In this document: positions 53,892-62,980 of the stretch, piece by piece
Numbering within the stretch: position 1 is the first letter of the stretch
Layout: every line of letters starts with the position of its first letter
Source of the DNA: Pontibacter sp. G13
GTDB taxonomy: Bacteria > Bacteroidota > Bacteroidia > J057
Reading direction: 5' to 3'
Assembly (NCBI RefSeq): GCF_031851795.1
Contig: NZ_CP134696.1
Coordinates: forward strand, 4,891,001 to 4,955,000
Length of the DNA: 64,000 nucleotides
Notes under the pieces: model-generated
Databases searched by the model: none
The model's input: the letters and a program-made list of their open reading frames with translations, nothing else
What the model was told of the DNA's origin: nothing
Made by a program: the position numbers and the translations under genes

Positions 53892-53935
53892 GATCATACC
53901 CCACAAAAAACCCGGGTTTTTTGTGGGGTATGATC
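53892..53935. repeat. Perfect 44-bp palindrome abutting the AAA ATPase start
   Basis: GATCATACCCCACAAAAAAC and its continuation CC form a 22-base arm (53892-53913). The next 22 bases (53914-53935) are its exact reverse complement, with no loop. The ATG of the ATPase gene begins at 53937. In RNA it could form a hairpin with a GGGTTTTTTG side, so it might act as a terminator, leader attenuator or protein-binding site. Confidence 0.9.
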
Positions 53936-53936
53936 T

Positions 53937-55082
53937 ATGATTATCCTATCTTTATTCAAGATGATTCAGCGAACACTCACTCCCATCGTCCGAAAAAGAA
54001 TTGGTTCTGGCAAGGCCATCATGGTGATCGGTCCTCGTCAAGTAGGAAAAACTACCCTGATCAATGCAGAGGTAAAGGACGAAAACGTCGCGTTTTTCGA
54101 TGGCGATGATCCCACCGTTCGAGCGTTGTTGAATTCGCCAAATACCGAGCAGATTCGGAATCTCATAGGAGGGAGCAAGGTGGTGTTCATCGATGAAGCT
54201 CAACGTATTCAAGGAATCGGACTTACGCTGAAAATCATTACCGATCAGTTCAAGGATGTTCAACTTTGGATTAGCGGCTCTTCTTCTTTTTCATTGGCTC
54301 AGGAATTGAATGAACCCTTGACTGGAAGAAAATGGGAGTATGCATTGTATCCAATCAGTTGGGAAGAATTTGAGAATCATGTCGGATATCTCAAAGCAGA
54401 ACAATCGCTAGAGCAAAGATTGGTGTTCGGATTATATCCAGATGTCATTAATCATCCCGGCGATGAAATAGAGATTCTCAAAAACTTGGTCAATAGCTAC
54501 TTGTATCGAGATATTTTAGCGTACGCGGAGATTCGTAAGCCCGAAGTGTTGGAGAGGCTGGTGCAGGCACTTGCCCTACAAGTAGGGGGAGAGGTGAATT
54601 ACAATGAGCTTTCACATACTGTTGGAGTAGATCGAGCCACGATACAGCGATATATTGAAATATTGGAAAAGGGATTCGTCATATTTCGCCTTCGGAGTTA
54701 TAGTACAAATCTTCGGAAGGAAATTCGCAAAAACCGTAAAGTCTATTTCTACGACAATGGGATTCGAAACATGGTGGTGGGAAATTTCAATGATTTTGAT
54801 CTCCGGAATGATCAGGGAGCATTGTGGGAGAATTTTCTCGTATCAGAGCGAATGAAGCAAAATGCCTACAAGCTATCACTCGCAAAAGGGTACTTTTGGC
54901 GGACAACTCAGCAGCAGGAAGTAGATTATGTCGAAGAAGTTGCCCAGAAGATTTTTGGCTATGAGTTTAAGTGGAACCCCAGTAAGAAACCCAGCTTTCC
55001 TAAAATGTTTGTAGAAAAATATAAATCTGAAAATCAGATCGTGAATCGTTCAAACTTTCGAAAATTTGTCGTGGTTCGGTAG
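53937..55082 (+). CDS. AAA_14 ATPase with DUF4143 domain
   Basis: A 381-aa P-loop ATPase. Walker A is VIGPRQVGKTTLI (about 30-42), Walker B is KVVFIDEAQRI (about 81-91), and sensor-like WISGSSSFSL follows. The middle has a winged-helix-like region (LSHTVGVDRATIQRYIEIL), and the C-terminal DUF4143 nuclease-like domain includes VYFYDNGIRNMVVG, ALWENFLVSERMK and VDYVEEVAQKIFGYEFKW. These solitary ATPases are common, patchily distributed and often horizontally acquired; their role is unknown. The gene is more AT-rich than its neighbours and starts right after a perfect palindrome. A later ATG at 53961 would leave the palindrome wholly in the leader. Confidence 0.9.
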   Translation: MIILSLFKMIQRTLTPIVRKRIGSGKAIMVIGPRQVGKTTLINAEVKDENVAFFDGDDPTVRALLNSPNTEQIRNLIGGSKVVFIDEAQRIQGIGLTLKIITDQFKDVQLWISGSSSFSLAQELNEPLTGRKWEYALYPISWEEFENHVGYLKAEQSLEQRLVFGLYPDVINHPGDEIEILKNLVNSYLYRDILAYAEIRKPEVLERLVQALALQVGGEVNYNELSHTVGVDRATIQRYIEILEKGFVIFRLRSYSTNLRKEIRKNRKVYFYDNGIRNMVVGNFNDFDLRNDQGALWENFLVSERMKQNAYKLSLAKGYFWRTTQQQEVDYVEEVAQKIFGYEFKWNPSKKPSFPKMFVEKYKSENQIVNRSNFRKFVVVR

Positions 55083-55121
55083 AACAGCCTGTCTGCCCTG
55101 CCTTCCTTTGCTAAATGTCCC

Positions 55122-55742
55122 CTAAGGAAATGCTCGATATGGAGCGTGAGTGTAATATTTCGGCCGAGCATCCAATCGTACATGCAGCCAATAGACGCCC
55201 AGACCCGAGGTGCTGACCCAGAGCGGAGCGTCGGAAACCCGTTGTTGAATTTCGTCTGCGACCGTGTGCCAAAATGCCCAGTGTTGAGATTCCGGCGCCT
55301 GTCTCGAAAATGAGGAAATATGGGCGTAGGCTTCAATCGAAGTGGTTTCCGTGGGAATGACCAACTGAGCATCTCCGCCCAAATTCGGCATCGCAAATGC
55401 CTGTCCGGGCGAACCATCGGGTAGGGTAGGAGCCAAATGGCGATAGGGCTTGAACGGCGCGGGCTCTGGGGGAACAATGGCCAGTTTGGGGGAATCTTTC
55501 AGGATAAATTCGAACGGCTGGTTCAGCGAATCCAGATTAAAAGGCGGCATTTCCCAAAAGAAAGCAGAGAATCGAGCCTCAGAAAGCGCCCCTACAAACG
55601 CCCGGGTGAATGAAGGCTCCTGCTTCCAACGGTCGAGCGCCGATTGAAAGGAAATAGCGGTGCCGTTTTCTCGAAATTGATAGCGATCCGTTCGCGGATC
55701 TAAAGAGGTAATGGTAAAGGACATGGAGGCTGTTTTGGTCAT
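55122..55742 (-). CDS. Conserved hypothetical protein (DUF6940-like)
   Basis: A 206-aa protein. Motifs such as FSAFFWEMPPFN, FEFILKDSPKLA, FAMPNLGGDAQLVIP, YAHISSFSRQAP and WVSTSGLGVYWLHVRLDARPKYY match my recollection of the DUF6940 family; the assignment was not checked. No signal peptide or membrane segment is seen, so it is probably cytosolic. It is convergent with the ATPase gene (39 bp between stops) and transcribed alone. MSFTITSLDPRTD at 55724 is an alternative start. Confidence 0.6.
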   Translation of the reverse strand: MTKTASMSFTITSLDPRTDRYQFRENGTAISFQSALDRWKQEPSFTRAFVGALSEARFSAFFWEMPPFNLDSLNQPFEFILKDSPKLAIVPPEPAPFKPYRHLAPTLPDGSPGQAFAMPNLGGDAQLVIPTETTSIEAYAHISSFSRQAPESQHWAFWHTVADEIQQRVSDAPLWVSTSGLGVYWLHVRLDARPKYYTHAPYRAFP

Positions 55743-55893
55743 GTGAAATTACCGATGAAATGGATCATGCTCAAAATTTTTAACCTCCTCGCCAGAGAAT
55801 TTCTAGCAGGTTGTTCCATCAAAAGGAGAAATGCAGGAACAAGCGCATTCAAAGTGGCTTCTCAAAAAATGAATCTGGCTCAGCAAAAGTATC

Positions 55894-56062
55894 TGGGCGT
55901 GCCCCGGCGGTCTAAAGCGTTGGTATTCGCTCGGCAAATAGGTCGCCGGGTCATGCTGTTCATGGGTTCGCGGTGCTCCGTCTTCCGCTGAAGGCTCCAG
56001 ACTGCTCCCAAGGTCGCACCATTCCCATCATTCACGCCACACTTGCCAGCCGCACTTCCAAT
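55894..56062 (+). repeat. Dispersed structured repeat, copy E
   Basis: Plus-strand copy starting TCTGGGCGTGCCCCGGCGG. The stem is CCCGGCG (55903-55909) with CGCCGGG (55944-55950), followed by TCATGCTGTTCATGGGTTCG and a conserved end near ATTCACGCCACACTTGCC and AGCCGCACTTCC. Confidence 0.85.
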
Positions 56063-56099
56063 CTATGCTCTCCTCCAAAATCAAAATCGGCCTATTGAC

Positions 56100-56280
56100 T
56101 TCTGAAAATGAGCGTTTGCAGCCAAAACATATTTCTGCGGTAGACTGAAATGATGGATGTTTTGAAGCGAAAACGATCAGTTTTAGGTTCTCAAGCAGCC
56201 AATTTTGCAGGGCATAGTAGACCTATGTTCGAAAAATTGGCCAATTGAGGTTCTGAAAATGAGCGTTTGCAGCCAAAACA
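56100..56280 (+). repeat. Pair of exact 30-bp direct repeats
   Basis: The same 30 bases (starting TTCTGAAAATGAGCG and ending CAGCCAAAACA) occur at 56100-56129 and 56251-56280, 151 bp apart. The preceding bases are also similar (ATCGGCCTATTGAC and ATTGGCCAATTGAG). Nothing coding is seen between them. Confidence 0.85.
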
Positions 56281-56311
56281 AAAGCGGGGTCACCCTGTAG
56301 ATGCCCCCGCT
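56273..56311 (-). terminator. Terminator of metH
   Basis: AGCGGGG (56283-56289) and CCCCGCT (56305-56311) pair. On the minus strand the stem is followed by TTTGTTTTGG. It lies 26 bp after the metH stop codon. Confidence 0.75.
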
Positions 56312-56336
56312 TGTTTCAATGATAATGCTCCTCCGA

Positions 56337-59300
56337 TCAATATCCCAAATTCGGGCTCAACCAGCGCTCGACTTCTTTGATGGTCATGCCCTTGCGCTCG
56401 GCATAAGACTCGACCTGTTCTTTGGTGATTTTACCCAATCCAAAGTAGCTGGACTTGGGATGGGAGAAATACAGGCCGCTCACAGATGCAGCAGGCATCA
56501 TCGCCAAGCTGTCGGTCAATCCGATTCCGATCAATTCCTCCGCATTGAGCAGTTCAAAGAGGGTGATCTTTTCGGTGTGATCTGGATTGGCGGGATAGCC
56601 CGGGGCAGGACGGATTCCCGCGTATTTCTCCTGAATCAACTCCTGATTGGAGAAATTTTCCTCGGGTGAGTATCCCCAATGTTGGGTCCGAACTTCCTTG
56701 TGCATCAATTCCGCAAATGCCTCGGCAAGACGATCTGCCAGTGCTTTCAGCATGATGGAACTGTAGTCATCGTGTGCCGCTTCGAATTCGGCCAACTTCC
56801 GCTCGATACCCAATCCAGCCGTTACAGCAAATCCTCCCAGGTAGTCAGGCAAGCCCGTTTCCTTGGGCGCCACAAAATCTCCGAGGGAGAAATTGGGGAC
56901 ATTGCGCTTCTCGGATTGTTGACGAGGATTGCAGAATCTCGCCAAGACAGTTTCGCGACCTTCATCCGTATAGAGCTCCACATCTTCATGATCGACCCCA
57001 TTCGCAGGCCAGAATCCAATTACAGCCTTGGCTGTCAGCCATTTCTCCTCGATGATTTTGCGAAGCATCTGCTGGGCATCTTCGAAAAGACGCTTGGCCT
57101 CCGTTCCTTTTTCCGGATCATCGAAGATCTTGGGATAGCGACCCTTCATTTCCCATGTGTAGAAAAATGGGGTCCAGTCGATGTATTTGCTGATGGCCTC
57201 CAGAGAGTAATCCTCAAATACTTGGAGACCGGTTTGCTTGGGCGCTGGTTGGACGCCTTCGGACCAGTCGATATCGAATTTATTCGCGCGTGCCTCCGCC
57301 AATGGCAAATAGCTCTTCTGGGCTTGGCGATTGAGATGGCCCTCGCGCAGCTTTTCATATTCCTGCTGGAAACTATCTAGGTACTCAGCACGAGCGCCCT
57401 CATTTTGAGACATGAGGGATTGCGCGACGGGAACCGATTTGGATGCATCCAGTACGTGAACCACTCCATGATCATACATGGGGTTGATTTTCACGGCGGT
57501 ATGAATTCTAGACGTGGTGGCTCCTCCGATCAACAAAGGCGTGTTCATTCCGCGAGCCTGCATTTCTTCGGCCACGTAGACCATTTCATCCAAAGATGGC
57601 GTGATCAATCCACTCAATCCGATGATATCGACCTGTTCCTTCTGTGCGGTATCGAGGATTTTTTCCAACGGCACCATGACCCCGAGGTCGATGATCTCGA
57701 AATTGTTGCAGGCAAGGACGACCCCGACGATGTTTTTGCCAATGTCGTGAACATCGCCTTTCACAGTAGCGAGGAGGATCTTTCCGGCTGATTTTGTTTG
57801 TGCATCCTTCTCGTCCTCCATATAAGGAAGCAAATAGGCAACCGCGCGCTTCATCACCCGGGCACTTTTCACCACCTGTGGCAGAAACATTTTTCCGGCA
57901 CCGAACAGGTCCCCGACGACATTCATGCCATCCATCAATGGACCTTCGATCACATGCAGCGGACGGTCAAACATCTGGCGGGCTTCTTCGACATCTTCCT
58001 CGATGAAATCTACCAAGCCTGCAACAAGCGCGTGGCTCAGCCTTTCCGCGACCGGCTTTTCCCGCCATTCGAGAGATACTTTTCGCTTGGCGCCAGATTG
58101 CTTGACACTATCGGCAAAATCCACCAGCGCTTCAGTAGCATTTTCTGAGCGATTGAGAATCACATCCTCGACCTTCTCCAGCAAATCCTTCGGAATCTCT
58201 TCGTACACCTGCAGCATTCCGGCATTCACGATACCCATATCCATTCCTTCACGAATGGCGTGGTAGAGAAATACCGCATGGATGGCCTCGCGGACAGCAT
58301 TGTTTCCTCGGAAAGAGAAAGATACGTTACTCACACCGCCACTGACCATGGCGTGAGGGAGGTTTTGCTTGATCCAAGCTGTGGCCTGAATGAAATCTAC
58401 AGCATAGTTATTATGCTCTTCGATTCCAGTGGCCACTGCGAATATATTAGGATCGAAAATGATGTCCCAAGGCTTCATGCCCACCTGCTTGGTGAGGATG
58501 TTGTAGGCCTTGGCACAGATTTCAATCTTCCGTTCGAAGGTATCGGCCTGTCCCTTTTCGTCAAATGCCATGACGACGACAGCCGCACCGTATCGTTTGA
58601 TTTTCTTGGCTTGCTCGATAAAGACATCCTCGCCCTCCTTCATGGAGATGGAGTTGACGATGCCCTTTCCTTGAAGGCACTTGAGGCCGGCTTCGATTAC
58701 CTCGAATTTGGAGGAATCGATCATCACAGGCACTCTGGAAATATCGGGTTCGGCAGCTAGGAGATTCAAGAAGCGCACCATGGCTTCCTTGGAATCCAGC
58801 ATACCTTCATCCATGTTGATGTCGATGATTTGGGCACCACCTTCTACTTGCTGGCGAGCGACAGATAGGGCTTCGTCGTAGTTGCCCTCCTTGATGAGTC
58901 GGGCAAATTTTCGGGAGCCTGTCACATTGGTACGCTCTCCGACATTGACGAAGTTGGTAGTATCGGTGATCTTGAGTGGTTCCAATCCACTGAAATTCGG
59001 GATGGGTTCCTCCTCTGGTACGATCCGCGGCTTTGCATGCACAGCCACATCATGGATCGCCTTGATATGTTCAGGGGTAGAGCCACAGCAGCCTCCTACA
59101 AAGTTGACCAGCCCTTCCTCAAGAAATGGTCGGATCAATTCCGCCATTTGTCTATCCGTCTGGTCGTAGGCTCCAAACTCGTTCGGTAGGCCAGCGTTCG
59201 GGTAGGCACTGATGTATACATTGGCTACACGAGATAGATCCTTGACATATTGGCGCAATTGCTTGGCACCCAATGCGCAATTCAATCCCACACTCAGCAA

Positions 59301-60035
59301 ATCGGCATGTTTGACCGAAATCCAAAACGCCTCGACCACTTGACCTGAAAGCGTACGGCCCGAAGCATCCGTGATCGTTCCAGAGACCATGATGGGGATT
59401 CGCTGTCCGCGCTCTTCTGCGAGGGTTTCAACCGCGAAGATGGCCGCCTTGCAATTCAAGGTGTCAAATACGGTTTCGATGAGGAGAATGTCAGCTCCCC
59501 CATCCATCAATCCGACAGCCTGCTCGTAATAGGCGTCTACCAATTGATCGAAGTTGACCGCTCGATAGCCGGGGTCGTTCACATCTGGAGATAGAGAAGC
59601 CGTTCGGTTGGTCGGGCCCATCGCACCAGCGACAAATCGAGGTTTATTGGGGGTTTTAAGGGAATATTCTTGTGCGGCCTCTTTGGCCAGCTTGGCAGAA
59701 TAGTAGTTGAGGTCATAGACATCATCCTGCATTTGGTAATCCTCCATCGCAATGGAATTCGCACTGAAGGTGTTGGTGCCAATGAGGTCTGATCCCGCTT
59801 CCAAATATTCACGGTGAATCGCCTTGATGATCTCTGGCTGCGTCAGGGACAACATATCGTTGTTTCCTTTGACGGGTACTGGATGGTCCTTGAATCGCTC
59901 ACCCCGGAAGTCTTCCTCCGAAAGTGTGTGTTTCTGGATCATGGTTCCCATCGCGCCATCGAGTACGAGAATGCGTTCATCCAGCAATTGGACAAGCCGC
60001 TCGCGGGTGTTTGGGTGGGTTTGTGTCAAGTTCAT
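56337..60035 (-). CDS. metH: Cobalamin-dependent methionine synthase
   Basis: A 1232-aa full-length MetH, methylating homocysteine to methionine with methylcobalamin and 5-methyltetrahydrofolate. Domains in order: homocysteine-binding (about 10-330; zinc motif [11 protein letters not shown]), pterin-binding (about 355-620; [17 protein letters not shown]), B12 cap and B12-binding (about 650-890; [20 protein letters not shown], with the lower axial His of DVHDIG), and SAM-binding reactivation domain (about 920-1232; [12 protein letters not shown] and [15 protein letters not shown]). All expected motifs are present. It is transcribed alone with its own leader and terminator. It probably needs no partner reductase gene nearby; none is seen. 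Confidence 0.97.
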   Translation of the reverse strand: MNLTQTHPNTRERLVQLLDERILVLDGAMGTMIQKHTLSEEDFRGERFKDHPVPVKGNNDMLSLTQPEIIKAIHREYLEAGSDLIGTNTFSANSIAMEDYQMQDDVYDLNYYSAKLAKEAAQEYSLKTPNKPRFVAGAMGPTNRTASLSPDVNDPGYRAVNFDQLVDAYYEQAVGLMDGGADILLIETVFDTLNCKAAIFAVETLAEERGQRIPIMVSGTITDASGRTLSGQVVEAFWISVKHADLLSVGLNCALGAKQLRQYVKDLSRVANVYISAYPNAGLPNEFGAYDQTDRQMAELIRPFLEEGLVNFVGGCCGSTPEHIKAIHDVAVHAKPRIVPEEEPIPNFSGLEPLKITDTTNFVNVGERTNVTGSRKFARLIKEGNYDEALSVARQQVEGGAQIIDINMDEGMLDSKEAMVRFLNLLAAEPDISRVPVMIDSSKFEVIEAGLKCLQGKGIVNSISMKEGEDVFIEQAKKIKRYGAAVVVMAFDEKGQADTFERKIEICAKAYNILTKQVGMKPWDIIFDPNIFAVATGIEEHNNYAVDFIQATAWIKQNLPHAMVSGGVSNVSFSFRGNNAVREAIHAVFLYHAIREGMDMGIVNAGMLQVYEEIPKDLLEKVEDVILNRSENATEALVDFADSVKQSGAKRKVSLEWREKPVAERLSHALVAGLVDFIEEDVEEARQMFDRPLHVIEGPLMDGMNVVGDLFGAGKMFLPQVVKSARVMKRAVAYLLPYMEDEKDAQTKSAGKILLATVKGDVHDIGKNIVGVVLACNNFEIIDLGVMVPLEKILDTAQKEQVDIIGLSGLITPSLDEMVYVAEEMQARGMNTPLLIGGATTSRIHTAVKINPMYDHGVVHVLDASKSVPVAQSLMSQNEGARAEYLDSFQQEYEKLREGHLNRQAQKSYLPLAEARANKFDIDWSEGVQPAPKQTGLQVFEDYSLEAISKYIDWTPFFYTWEMKGRYPKIFDDPEKGTEAKRLFEDAQQMLRKIIEEKWLTAKAVIGFWPANGVDHEDVELYTDEGRETVLARFCNPRQQSEKRNVPNFSLGDFVAPKETGLPDYLGGFAVTAGLGIERKLAEFEAAHDDYSSIMLKALADRLAEAFAELMHKEVRTQHWGYSPEENFSNQELIQEKYAGIRPAPGYPANPDHTEKITLFELLNAEELIGIGLTDSLAMMPAASVSGLYFSHPKSSYFGLGKITKEQVESYAERKGMTIKEVERWLSPNLGY

Positions 60036-60130
60036 AGGTCAATACCAACAGGTAACACGAATATCGGGCATGCGCATATCCGGTAGCCACAGCGAGTGTG
60101 GGAGCGTCAAGCGATTGCTTGCGTGTCTGG
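60036..60130 (-). promoter_or_regulatory. metH leader with three potential hairpins
   Basis: On the minus strand, short inverted repeats follow each other: GCAAGC-AATC-GCTTG, CCACA-CTCGC-TGTGG, and CGGATAT ... ATATTCG, all within about 95 bases before the ATG. I found no B12 box and no match to a known SAM or SAH riboswitch core, so regulation by the leader is only a possibility. Confidence 0.35.
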
Positions 60131-60138
60131 GGGGATCA

Positions 60139-60146
60139 CAAAGTTA
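60139..60146 (-). promoter_or_regulatory. TAnnTTTG -7 box of metH
   Basis: The minus strand reads TAACTTTG, a perfect Bacteroidota -7 element 104 bp before the metH ATG. No TTG is found at the usual 20-bp distance. Confidence 0.45.
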
Positions 60147-60205
60147 GGGAATCTCTACCAAAAAAACGGAGAATGAACCGGGGTTTTTGATCCAGTGAAG
60201 ATGGG

Positions 60206-60239
60206 GAAAAAAATAAGCTGCCCCAGATGGAACAGCTTA
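60206..60239 (-). terminator. Strong terminator without an obvious gene
   Basis: On the minus strand TAAGCTG and CAGCTTA (60214-60239) pair over 12 bases and are followed by a T-rich tract (plus-strand A run 60207-60213). The only minus-strand frame upstream is 66 codons (60322-60522). The terminator may end that small gene or a noncoding RNA from the 60240-60530 region. The rest of this 537-bp gap shows nothing else clear. Confidence 0.65.
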
Positions 60240-60321
60240 CACCAAAAGTAAGTGAGACCGGAAAGTAAATATTTCGTAGGCGAGCAACCGATGGTTCTCG
60301 CTGTGTTTTCGTGAGCATGGA

Positions 60322-60522
60322 CTAGGGGATTTCGGGAAGGCCCGACGCCATTTTGGCAACAATTCCTATACCATAAACCCTCATGATTGACGCTATGCGC
60401 AGGTTTTGGGCAAGATTGCAGGCATGGTCAATTTCCTTCAGGAGGATGAATCGATCTTGCGCGATTTGACAGGGTTGGGTATTTCTGGGAGGATGCAGCA
60501 TTCTCATTCTTGTTGTCGACAT
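60322..60522 (-). CDS. Possible small protein, unknown
   Basis: A 66-codon open frame starting MSTTRMRMLHPP and ending LPEIP. It has no recognised motif, signal peptide or membrane segment. Its only support is the terminator about 85 bp downstream on the same strand. It could equally be part of a noncoding transcript. Confidence 0.2.
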   Translation of the reverse strand: MSTTRMRMLHPPRNTQPCQIAQDRFILLKEIDHACNLAQNLRIASIMRVYGIGIVAKMASGLPEIP

Positions 60523-60572
60523 AAGGTAAGGTAGCTTTTCTCCTCGATCAGTGACCCTGTGTATCTATTTAT

Positions 60573-61943
60573 ATGAAATCACTTAGCCTCTTATTCTTCC
60601 TTGCCACCATCGGGACAACCACGACATTCGCCCAAGACTGGCGGCTGCTCAATCCCCAATATGAATATTACTATTCCGTCGATTCCTCCGAAGTAATCCA
60701 GCATGTCATATTCACCGATTCAGTAGAAGTGGTGGGGATGGATACGGTGTATCATTTGAATCGGATCGGAGTTCAGTACGGCTCGACAGATGATTATGGT
60801 TCCGATCCAAGATACATAGTAACCAATCAGCCCCAATTCCTCATGCGACAAGTATCTGTAGGCTCTCAGGGAATCTATCTGTTTGAGGATACCACCACCT
60901 TTCGCATCGAATCCCGAGCCCTTCCCGCAGATGCATGGATGTTTAGCGCCTCAAACAACATAAGTGCAGTCGTCACAGACCTCAGGACTGACACAATTTT
61001 CGGGATGGTGGAAGAAATCAAGGAAATAGACTTGACCAATGGTCTCCAAATCATCATTTCTAAAAACTATGGAATTGTTGAGTTTCCGGGTCCTGATGGG
61101 AAGGTCTTCCGACTTCAAGGGGTGGGCGTATTGGAAGTCGGTCAACAGTTTCCGGACGCGCATGACCTATTTGGATTCGAGGTTGGAGACAAGTTTATCT
61201 ATACAGAAGGAGAGTGGGGGTCTGGATACGGGTCTGTTCGACTGGAGGAATTTGAGGTGATGGCAGATCTTACTGCAGGGGATTCTATCGCTTACTTGAT
61301 GGCAGTTAGATGGGACGTCTCAAACTATTTCGGTAATTCATGGGGACCTATGTGGGAGCCAAGTCGCGATACCATCGTTTGGAAACCCGCGCCTGAAAAT
61401 CTTTTAGCAGCCAATAGCTATCCTGGGCAGATGTTGTATTTCAAATATCTCGGGCATGCGGTCTCCATTCGGGAAGAAGACAGCCTTGGATATGCCACCG
61501 TGCAGGCAAAAAATTGGATGCTCATAGATTGGGCAGATACCTTGCGGGGAGGAAGTGCAGGTTCCGCTGGGCCTGCATTTCATTACTATAGAGAAGGACG
61601 AGGCATGGTTCATTTTGAGCATGATCAAGGACTCGGTGGTATCTATCGTATACAGAGAGGATACATTCATCAAGGGGATACCATCGGTCAGGCGTTTGAC
61701 GAGATATTTGCCCAATACACCTCCATCGATCCCCAATACGCCGCATGGAATCTCCGAGTCTATCCCAATCCATCTCCTGAAGGGCTTATTCAATTTTCCA
61801 GTACCGGTGCCCCCCCCATTGCAATGGCAAGTCCTCGATCTTACGGGAAGGGTTCTTCAACGAGGAGTTCACCAGTCCCAATCTTCCGTAGTGAATCTCA
61901 CCCACTATCCTCAGGGTATATATATGTTATTGGTATCACATGA
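60573..61943 (+). CDS. Exported T9SS cargo-type protein, reading frame shifted near the C-terminus
   Basis: A 456-codon frame. A signal peptide ends near residue 21 (TTTFAQD). The main domain (about 22-400) has no family I recognise. The start of a T9SS C-terminal domain is in frame (WNLRVYPNPSPEGLIQFSS, about 392-410). At a run of eight C (61810-61817) the sorting domain continues in another frame: PPLQWQVLDLTGRVLQRG, then HYPQGIYMLLVSHEGD and SIKLIH, to a stop at 61980. In this frame the protein instead gains about 40 non-homologous residues. Seven C would restore a full-length T9SS protein of about 468 aa. It may be a sequencing error, a mutation or a phase-variable switch. Confidence 0.75.
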   Translation: MKSLSLLFFLATIGTTTTFAQDWRLLNPQYEYYYSVDSSEVIQHVIFTDSVEVVGMDTVYHLNRIGVQYGSTDDYGSDPRYIVTNQPQFLMRQVSVGSQGIYLFEDTTTFRIESRALPADAWMFSASNNISAVVTDLRTDTIFGMVEEIKEIDLTNGLQIIISKNYGIVEFPGPDGKVFRLQGVGVLEVGQQFPDAHDLFGFEVGDKFIYTEGEWGSGYGSVRLEEFEVMADLTAGDSIAYLMAVRWDVSNYFGNSWGPMWEPSRDTIVWKPAPENLLAANSYPGQMLYFKYLGHAVSIREEDSLGYATVQAKNWMLIDWADTLRGGSAGSAGPAFHYYREGRGMVHFEHDQGLGGIYRIQRGYIHQGDTIGQAFDEIFAQYTSIDPQYAAWNLRVYPNPSPEGLIQFSSTGAPPIAMASPRSYGKGSSTRSSPVPIFRSESHPLSSGYIYVIGIT

Positions 61944-61980
61944 AGGAGATCCAGTCGGTTCCATTAAGTTGATTCATTGA
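61810..61980 (+). pseudogene. Out-of-frame T9SS sorting-domain tail
   Basis: Encodes the missing 55 or so residues of the sorting domain of the upstream gene (VLDLTGRVLQR, NLTHYPQGIYMLLVSHE and the terminal basic-hydrophobic strand), in the reading frame one base downstream of the C8 tract. Confidence 0.75.
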
Positions 61981-62004
61981 GTTGAGCACAATCATGATAA
62001 TTAG

Positions 62005-62165
62005 GGGGTATCCGGCGTGCTTGGCATGCAGGATGCCCCTTTTGCATACAGGACGCCGGTCGCTCCCTTCCGGACTCGCTGCTCGCTCGGTCGGGGAAAA
62101 GGCTATCGGCGAGCCTATCATCTGTCTCAATTCCGAATGCCGCTCCTACACAATCCGATACGAGC
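62005..62165 (+). repeat. Degenerate dispersed repeat, copy G
   Basis: GGGTATCCGGCGTGCTTGGC, with the stem CCGGCGT (62012-62018) and ACGCCGG (62053-62059), then TCGCTCCCTTCCGGACTCG. The GCGTGCTTGGCATG part matches copy D. The 5' terminal motif is partly lost and the 3' end is diverged. Confidence 0.6.
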
Positions 62166-62359
62166 ACTTGTCATTGTATGCCTCCCATCGGCACAATCGT
62201 TTCTGCCCAGTCCATCGGTTACGGGCGCACCAGTTTCATCCCCACATCCCTCAAATCCAAAAAGAACGCCATCTCCCACAGCGTAATTCCAATGCCCGCC
62301 ATCCAAGCTCCCCGACTGAATCCTCCAGACAGCTTACCCCCCACCAGCCATCCGCACCT

Positions 62360-62430
62360 CAAGAACAAATTCCCCAACACACACACCCCACAAACCCAAC
62401 ACACACACCCAACACACACACACCTCTCCA
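62360..62430. repeat. CA-rich low-complexity tract
   Basis: Runs of ACACAC and CCCAACACACAC with little other content. It has no coding or structural feature that I can support. Confidence 0.7.
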
Positions 62431-62450
62431 CCGAGTCCTTCCTCCTCCTT

Positions 62451-62534
62451 TCTCTGTGTCCTCTGTGGTTGCCACTCCCACAATTCATCTCCACCCCCGA
62501 CAACCCATCCCCTTCCTCTGTGCCCTCCGTGGTT
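62451..62534. repeat. Two copies of the CTCTGTGnCCTCnGTGGTT motif
   Basis: TCTCTGTGTCCTCTGTGGTT at 62451-62470 and CTCTGTGCCCTCCGTGGTT at 62516-62534. The two differ at two positions and lie 65 bp apart. Confidence 0.7.
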
Positions 62535-62602
62535 ACCCGCCCCTCACAAAACTCCCCAAAAATTGACCATTCCCGCAAATCCAACTTTTCCCACCTCTCC
62601 AT

Positions 62603-62633
62603 TTGGAAAATCCAATCGAGACCTGCACCTTTG
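62603..62633 (+). promoter_or_regulatory. rRNA operon promoter P1
   Basis: TTG (62603-62605), 20-bp spacer, CACCTTTG (62626-62633). It matches TTG/TAnnTTTG with one mismatch. A hairpin (CTTCACGG 62640-62647 with CCGTGAAG 62654-62661) lies directly downstream. Confidence 0.55.
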
Positions 62634-62777
62634 CGCTCCCTTCACGGAAACGCCCGTGAAGTAGTTCTCCGAAAAGCTGTCGAAACGGTTTGTCAGGCCA
62701 CGAAAACACGTGTCCGCGACTCCTGTTTGTCCTTCCACGGAAGTATCGCCGAGTGCGAAAAAAACTTCCACGATGAT

Positions 62778-62808
62778 TTGCAAATGACGGAACGAGCGTC
62801 CATCTTTG
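62778..62808 (+). promoter_or_regulatory. rRNA operon promoter P2
   Basis: TTG (62778-62780), 20-bp spacer, CATCTTTG (62801-62808), one mismatch to the -7 consensus. Confidence 0.55.
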
Positions 62809-62881
62809 CAGCCCCATCCGGAAAGGGATCGGGAAGTCGGGTTCGCCCGACGGATCTTTCGAAATTCTTCCCAAGAAAAAG

Positions 62882-62912
62882 TTGCAAAAACGAAATATCC
62901 TTTCGACCTTTG
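62882..62912 (+). promoter_or_regulatory. rRNA operon promoter P3
   Basis: TTG (62882-62884), 20-bp spacer, GACCTTTG (62905-62912), one mismatch to the -7 consensus. Confidence 0.55.
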
Positions 62913-62980
62913 CAATCCCAAAGAAAACGGGGGCTCGCACGGCGGGCTTCGGGAAGCGAAAAAAAAACTTCGCTTCGGAT

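Noticed and set aside
60036..60150. Cobalamin or SAM riboswitch in front of metH
   Set aside because: No B12 box or SAM/SAH riboswitch core was found; only short generic hairpins are present.
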